Notes under the pieces: generated by a model
What the model saw: only the letters and a program-made list of their open reading frames with translations
The model's database searches: none
Told to the model about the DNA's origin: nothing
Part shown: positions 41,885 to 43,984 of the stretch, piece by piece
Position numbering within the stretch: the first letter of the stretch is position 1
How the letters are laid out: every line of letters begins with the position of its first letter
Program-made: the position numbers and the translations under genes
Source of the DNA: an uncultured Mycoplasma sp.
Lineage (GTDB): Bacteria > Bacillota_I > Bacilli_A > RF39 > UBA660
Length of the DNA: 43,984 bases
Assembly: GCA_902493595.1 (NCBI GenBank)
Contig: CABUPU010000010.1
Coordinates: 1 to 43,984 of the forward strand
Direction: 5' to 3'

Positions 41885-41947
41885 AATTGCATCATCACTA
41901 CTTTCAATTGCATCATTTTATAGAGTAATGATGCAATTGATTTAATT
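41885..41947 (+). terminator. metK terminator with duplicated left arm
   Basis: TCAATTGCATCAT (41904-41916) pairs with ATGATGCAATTGA (41928-41940), then TTTAATT. An extra copy of AATTGCATCAT lies at 41885-41895 and could compete for the right arm. Confidence 0.65.
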
Positions 41948-41993
41948 ATAAAAAATTATTATTATAAAGATAATTAGTGAAAGGGATATAACG

Positions 41994-42251
41994 ATGACTA
42001 TACTAAATGATATATTATTTAAATATGAAAATTTAAAAGGAAAGTTTAATTTTAGAGTAGCAGCTTTTATTCAAAATGGTGAAAAGTTTTTATTACAAAA
42101 ATCTGATAAAGATAGTTTTTATGGATTAATAGGTGGAAGAGTATCATTTGGCGAAACTACTTTTGAGGCTATAAAAAGGGAAATATATGAGAAAATCAGT
42201 GTAACTCTTAATGATGAAAAATTACTTGAACATTTAACAATTATAGATTAG
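41994..42251 (+). pseudogene. Truncated Nudix-type protein
   Basis: A frame of 85 residues with AAAGGGAT upstream. Residues ~18-75 follow the Nudix fold start (FRVAAFIQNGEKFLLQKSD) and the Nudix box GRVSFGETTFEAIKREIYEKIS. The box keeps Gly, the first Glu and Arg-Glu, but ends YEKIS instead of xEExG, so one metal-binding Glu and the Gly are lost. Nudix domains need ~130-150 residues; here the frame stops after HLTIID. It is probably a decayed nucleoside-diphosphate-linked hydrolase, although a short expressed product cannot be excluded. Confidence 0.6.
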
Positions 42252-42279
42252 TGGTTTATTGACTTAAATCACTTTTTTT
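42250..42279 (+). terminator. Terminator after the Nudix remnant
   Basis: AGTGGTTTA (42250-42258) pairs with TAAATCACT (42265-42273, one G-U), then TTTTTT. The loop contains the -35 of the next promoter. Confidence 0.7.
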
Positions 42280-42287
42280 AATATAAT
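42259..42287 (+). promoter_or_regulatory. Promoter of the ABC-F gene
   Basis: TTGACT (42259-42264), a 17-bp spacer and TATAAT (42282-42287). Confidence 0.8.
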
Positions 42288-42310
42288 CTATTTGCAAAAG
42301 AGGTAAAAGT

Positions 42311-43957
42311 ATGAATATAGAACATTTATATATGTCATTTGGACTTCAGGAGATATTTAATGATGTATCTGTTCATTTTAATGATGATGATAAAATTGGC
42401 ATAGTTGGAGTAAATGGTGCAGGTAAATCAACCTTATTTAATTTAATACTTGGAAATATTTCGCCAGACTCTGGGAAAATAACTGTAAAAAATAGAGATT
42501 TAATAGGATATCTTCCCCAGGTAATTACTGATGAAATACCAAATGATGATATAACTGTTTTTGAATATTTACTTTTAGGAAGACCAATTCAAAAACTAAA
42601 GGATAATATAACTTCTTTATATGAACAAATAGCAGTAGAAAAAGATGATAAAAAATTAAATTATCTTTTTAAAAAGATTACTAAAAATCAAAATAAATTA
42701 GAGTATTATGATGAATATAATGCAGAAAGCATACTTCTTAAAATAATCGAAGGTATGAATATTTCTGAAAAACTGCTTGATTTAAAACTTAAAAATATTT
42801 CTGGTGGACAAAAATCAAAAGTAGCATTTGCAAGACTACTTTATTCAAAGCCAGAAATTCTTTTACTTGATGAACCTACAAACCATCTTGATTTAGATAC
42901 AAAAGATTATATTGAAAATACTATCAAAAATTATCATGGACTTGTACTTGTAATTTCTCATGACATAGATTTTTTAAATAATGTTACAACAAAAACTTTA
43001 TATGTAGATAAAATAAAGAAAAATGTTTTTCTTTATAATGGAAATTATGAAAAATATCTAAAGATTAAAAGTGAAAAAGATAAAGCAAAAGAAAGACTCT
43101 ATGAAAAACAAGTAAAAGAGGAAGAAAAGTTAAAAGGTATAATTAATAAATATATTCGTGGTAATGAAAAGAAAGCAAATATTGCTAAAGATAGAATTAA
43201 AAAATTAGAGAAACTCCAAAAAGAAAAAGTGGTACTTGAAAAGGATAATAAGTATACAAGATTTAATATTAAAATAAATGAAAAAAGTTATTTAACACCC
43301 TTAAAAGTTGAAAATCTAACATTTGGCTATACAAAAGATAATCTTCTATATCAAAATTTAACATTTGATTTAACTAGGGGAGAAAAACTTTTAGTAGTTG
43401 GGGAAAATGGTATTGGTAAAACTACTTTATTAAAACTTATTATGGTGCTTCTTACTCCAACCGAGGGAAATATTATAATTAATGATAAAACTACAATTTC
43501 TTATTATGCTCAAGAACACGAGATACTTGATAATAGTAAATCAATATTAGATAATTTTACAGAGTTTAATCTAAGAGATTTTGAAATAAGAAAAATACTT
43601 GGAAGTTTTTTATTTTCTGGGGATGATATTTATAAAAAAGTTGAGGTTTTATCTCCAGGTGAAAGATCAAGGGTTGCCCTTGCAAAAGTTGCCTTAAAGG
43701 GAGCAAATACACTTTTACTTGATGAACCTACAAACCATTTAGATCCGATGACACAAGTTATTATTGCTGATACTTTTAAAACTTATGAAGGTACAATGCT
43801 TGTGGTTTCTCATAACCTTGATTTTGTTGATAACCTTGGCATTTCAAGGATGCTTTTACTTCCAAGTGGTAAAATAGTCTATTATGATAGAGACATTGTT
43901 TATCATTATGAAATGATTAATGAGGAAATAGAAAGGCTAACTATTAAAAGTCAATAG
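42311..43957 (+). CDS. ABC-F family ATPase (ribosome-associated)
   Basis: A 548-residue protein with two ABC ATPase domains and no membrane segments. Domain 1: Walker A GVNGAGKST, signature ISGGQKSKVAFARLL, Walker B LLLDEPTNHLD. Domain 2: GENGIGKTT, LSPGERSRVALAKVAL, TLLLDEPTNHLD. Between them (about residues 240-320) is a charged coiled-coil linker, the P-site-tRNA interaction motif region of the family. ABC-F proteins act on ribosomes, as translation factors or antibiotic-target protectors. The linker does not let me say which. Both catalytic Glu residues are present. The ribosome site is AAGAGGT. Confidence 0.9.
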   Translation: MNIEHLYMSFGLQEIFNDVSVHFNDDDKIGIVGVNGAGKSTLFNLILGNISPDSGKITVKNRDLIGYLPQVITDEIPNDDITVFEYLLLGRPIQKLKDNITSLYEQIAVEKDDKKLNYLFKKITKNQNKLEYYDEYNAESILLKIIEGMNISEKLLDLKLKNISGGQKSKVAFARLLYSKPEILLLDEPTNHLDLDTKDYIENTIKNYHGLVLVISHDIDFLNNVTTKTLYVDKIKKNVFLYNGNYEKYLKIKSEKDKAKERLYEKQVKEEEKLKGIINKYIRGNEKKANIAKDRIKKLEKLQKEKVVLEKDNKYTRFNIKINEKSYLTPLKVENLTFGYTKDNLLYQNLTFDLTRGEKLLVVGENGIGKTTLLKLIMVLLTPTEGNIIINDKTTISYYAQEHEILDNSKSILDNFTEFNLRDFEIRKILGSFLFSGDDIYKKVEVLSPGERSRVALAKVALKGANTLLLDEPTNHLDPMTQVIIADTFKTYEGTMLVVSHNLDFVDNLGISRMLLLPSGKIVYYDRDIVYHYEMINEEIERLTIKSQ

Positions 43958-43984
43958 TTTTTCTAAAAAAAATTTAATATGGAA

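Overview
The window is a stretch of a very AT-rich, Gram-positive-type bacterial chromosome, most likely an uncultured low-GC member of the Bacillota (Bacilli or a Mollicutes-related gut lineage). Supporting signs are a lipoteichoic-acid-synthase-type sulfatase, an LCP wall-ligase protein with a PASTA domain, T-box and SAM-I leaders, a CIRCE element, strong AGGAGG ribosome sites, and TGA used as a normal stop (for example at the end of valS). No rRNA, CRISPR array or intact prophage is visible. The lineage is inferred from gene families and base composition only.

Layout. 1-4.7 kb: tRNA-Gly(GCC) on the minus strand, then a plus-strand envelope operon (LtaS-like, unknown membrane protein, LCP-PASTA). 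4.7-6.8 kb: a minus-strand operon (Lys-rich membrane protein, DUF1292 protein, membrane-anchored lytic transglycosylase). 6.8-7.0 kb: a candidate structured RNA with a 35-bp tandem repeat. 7.0-11.3 kb: a compact SUF iron-sulfur operon (sufC, a very short SufB/D-like gene, sufS, sufU) followed by a ClpX-like AAA+ protein with degenerate nucleotide-binding motifs. 11.3-11.9 kb: a probable undescribed type I toxin-antitoxin locus, with a 27-aa hydrophobic peptide opposed by a small RNA, plus a second RNA copy beside a decayed toxin remnant. 11.9-14.6 kb: T-box and valS. 14.6-18.9 kb: a minus-strand block with a tyrosine recombinase and three uncharacterised genes, possibly an integrated island. 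19.0-21.5 kb: CIRCE-controlled hsp20, an ABC exporter and a small protein. 21.5-25.7 kb: a frameshifted surface-protein remnant, rnr, a secreted nuclease and a ZIP metal transporter. 25.7-30.8 kb: a dinD gene apparently split, with its N-terminal stub and C-terminal half flanking a DUF3592-lemA-DUF2207 operon and an IS3-type orfA fragment. 30.9-34.3 kb: a secreted glucosaminidase ending in a dockerin, next to a membrane-anchored cohesin protein. 34.3-39.3 kb: a kinase-like protein and a MarR-controlled heterodimeric ABC exporter. 39.4-44 kb: T-box trpS, SAM-I riboswitch with a compact metK, a truncated Nudix gene and an ABC-F protein.

Functional themes are envelope building and remodelling (LtaS, LCP, transglycosylase, glucosaminidase with its cohesin anchor), RNA-level control (two T-boxes, a SAM-I switch, probable antisense RNAs), iron-sulfur assembly by a reduced SUF set, and several remnants of past insertions. 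The most novel-looking items are the type I toxin-antitoxin locus, the cohesin-dockerin hydrolase pair, the minimal SUF operon with its pseudo-AAA+ partner, and the tandem-repeat RNA upstream of sufC.
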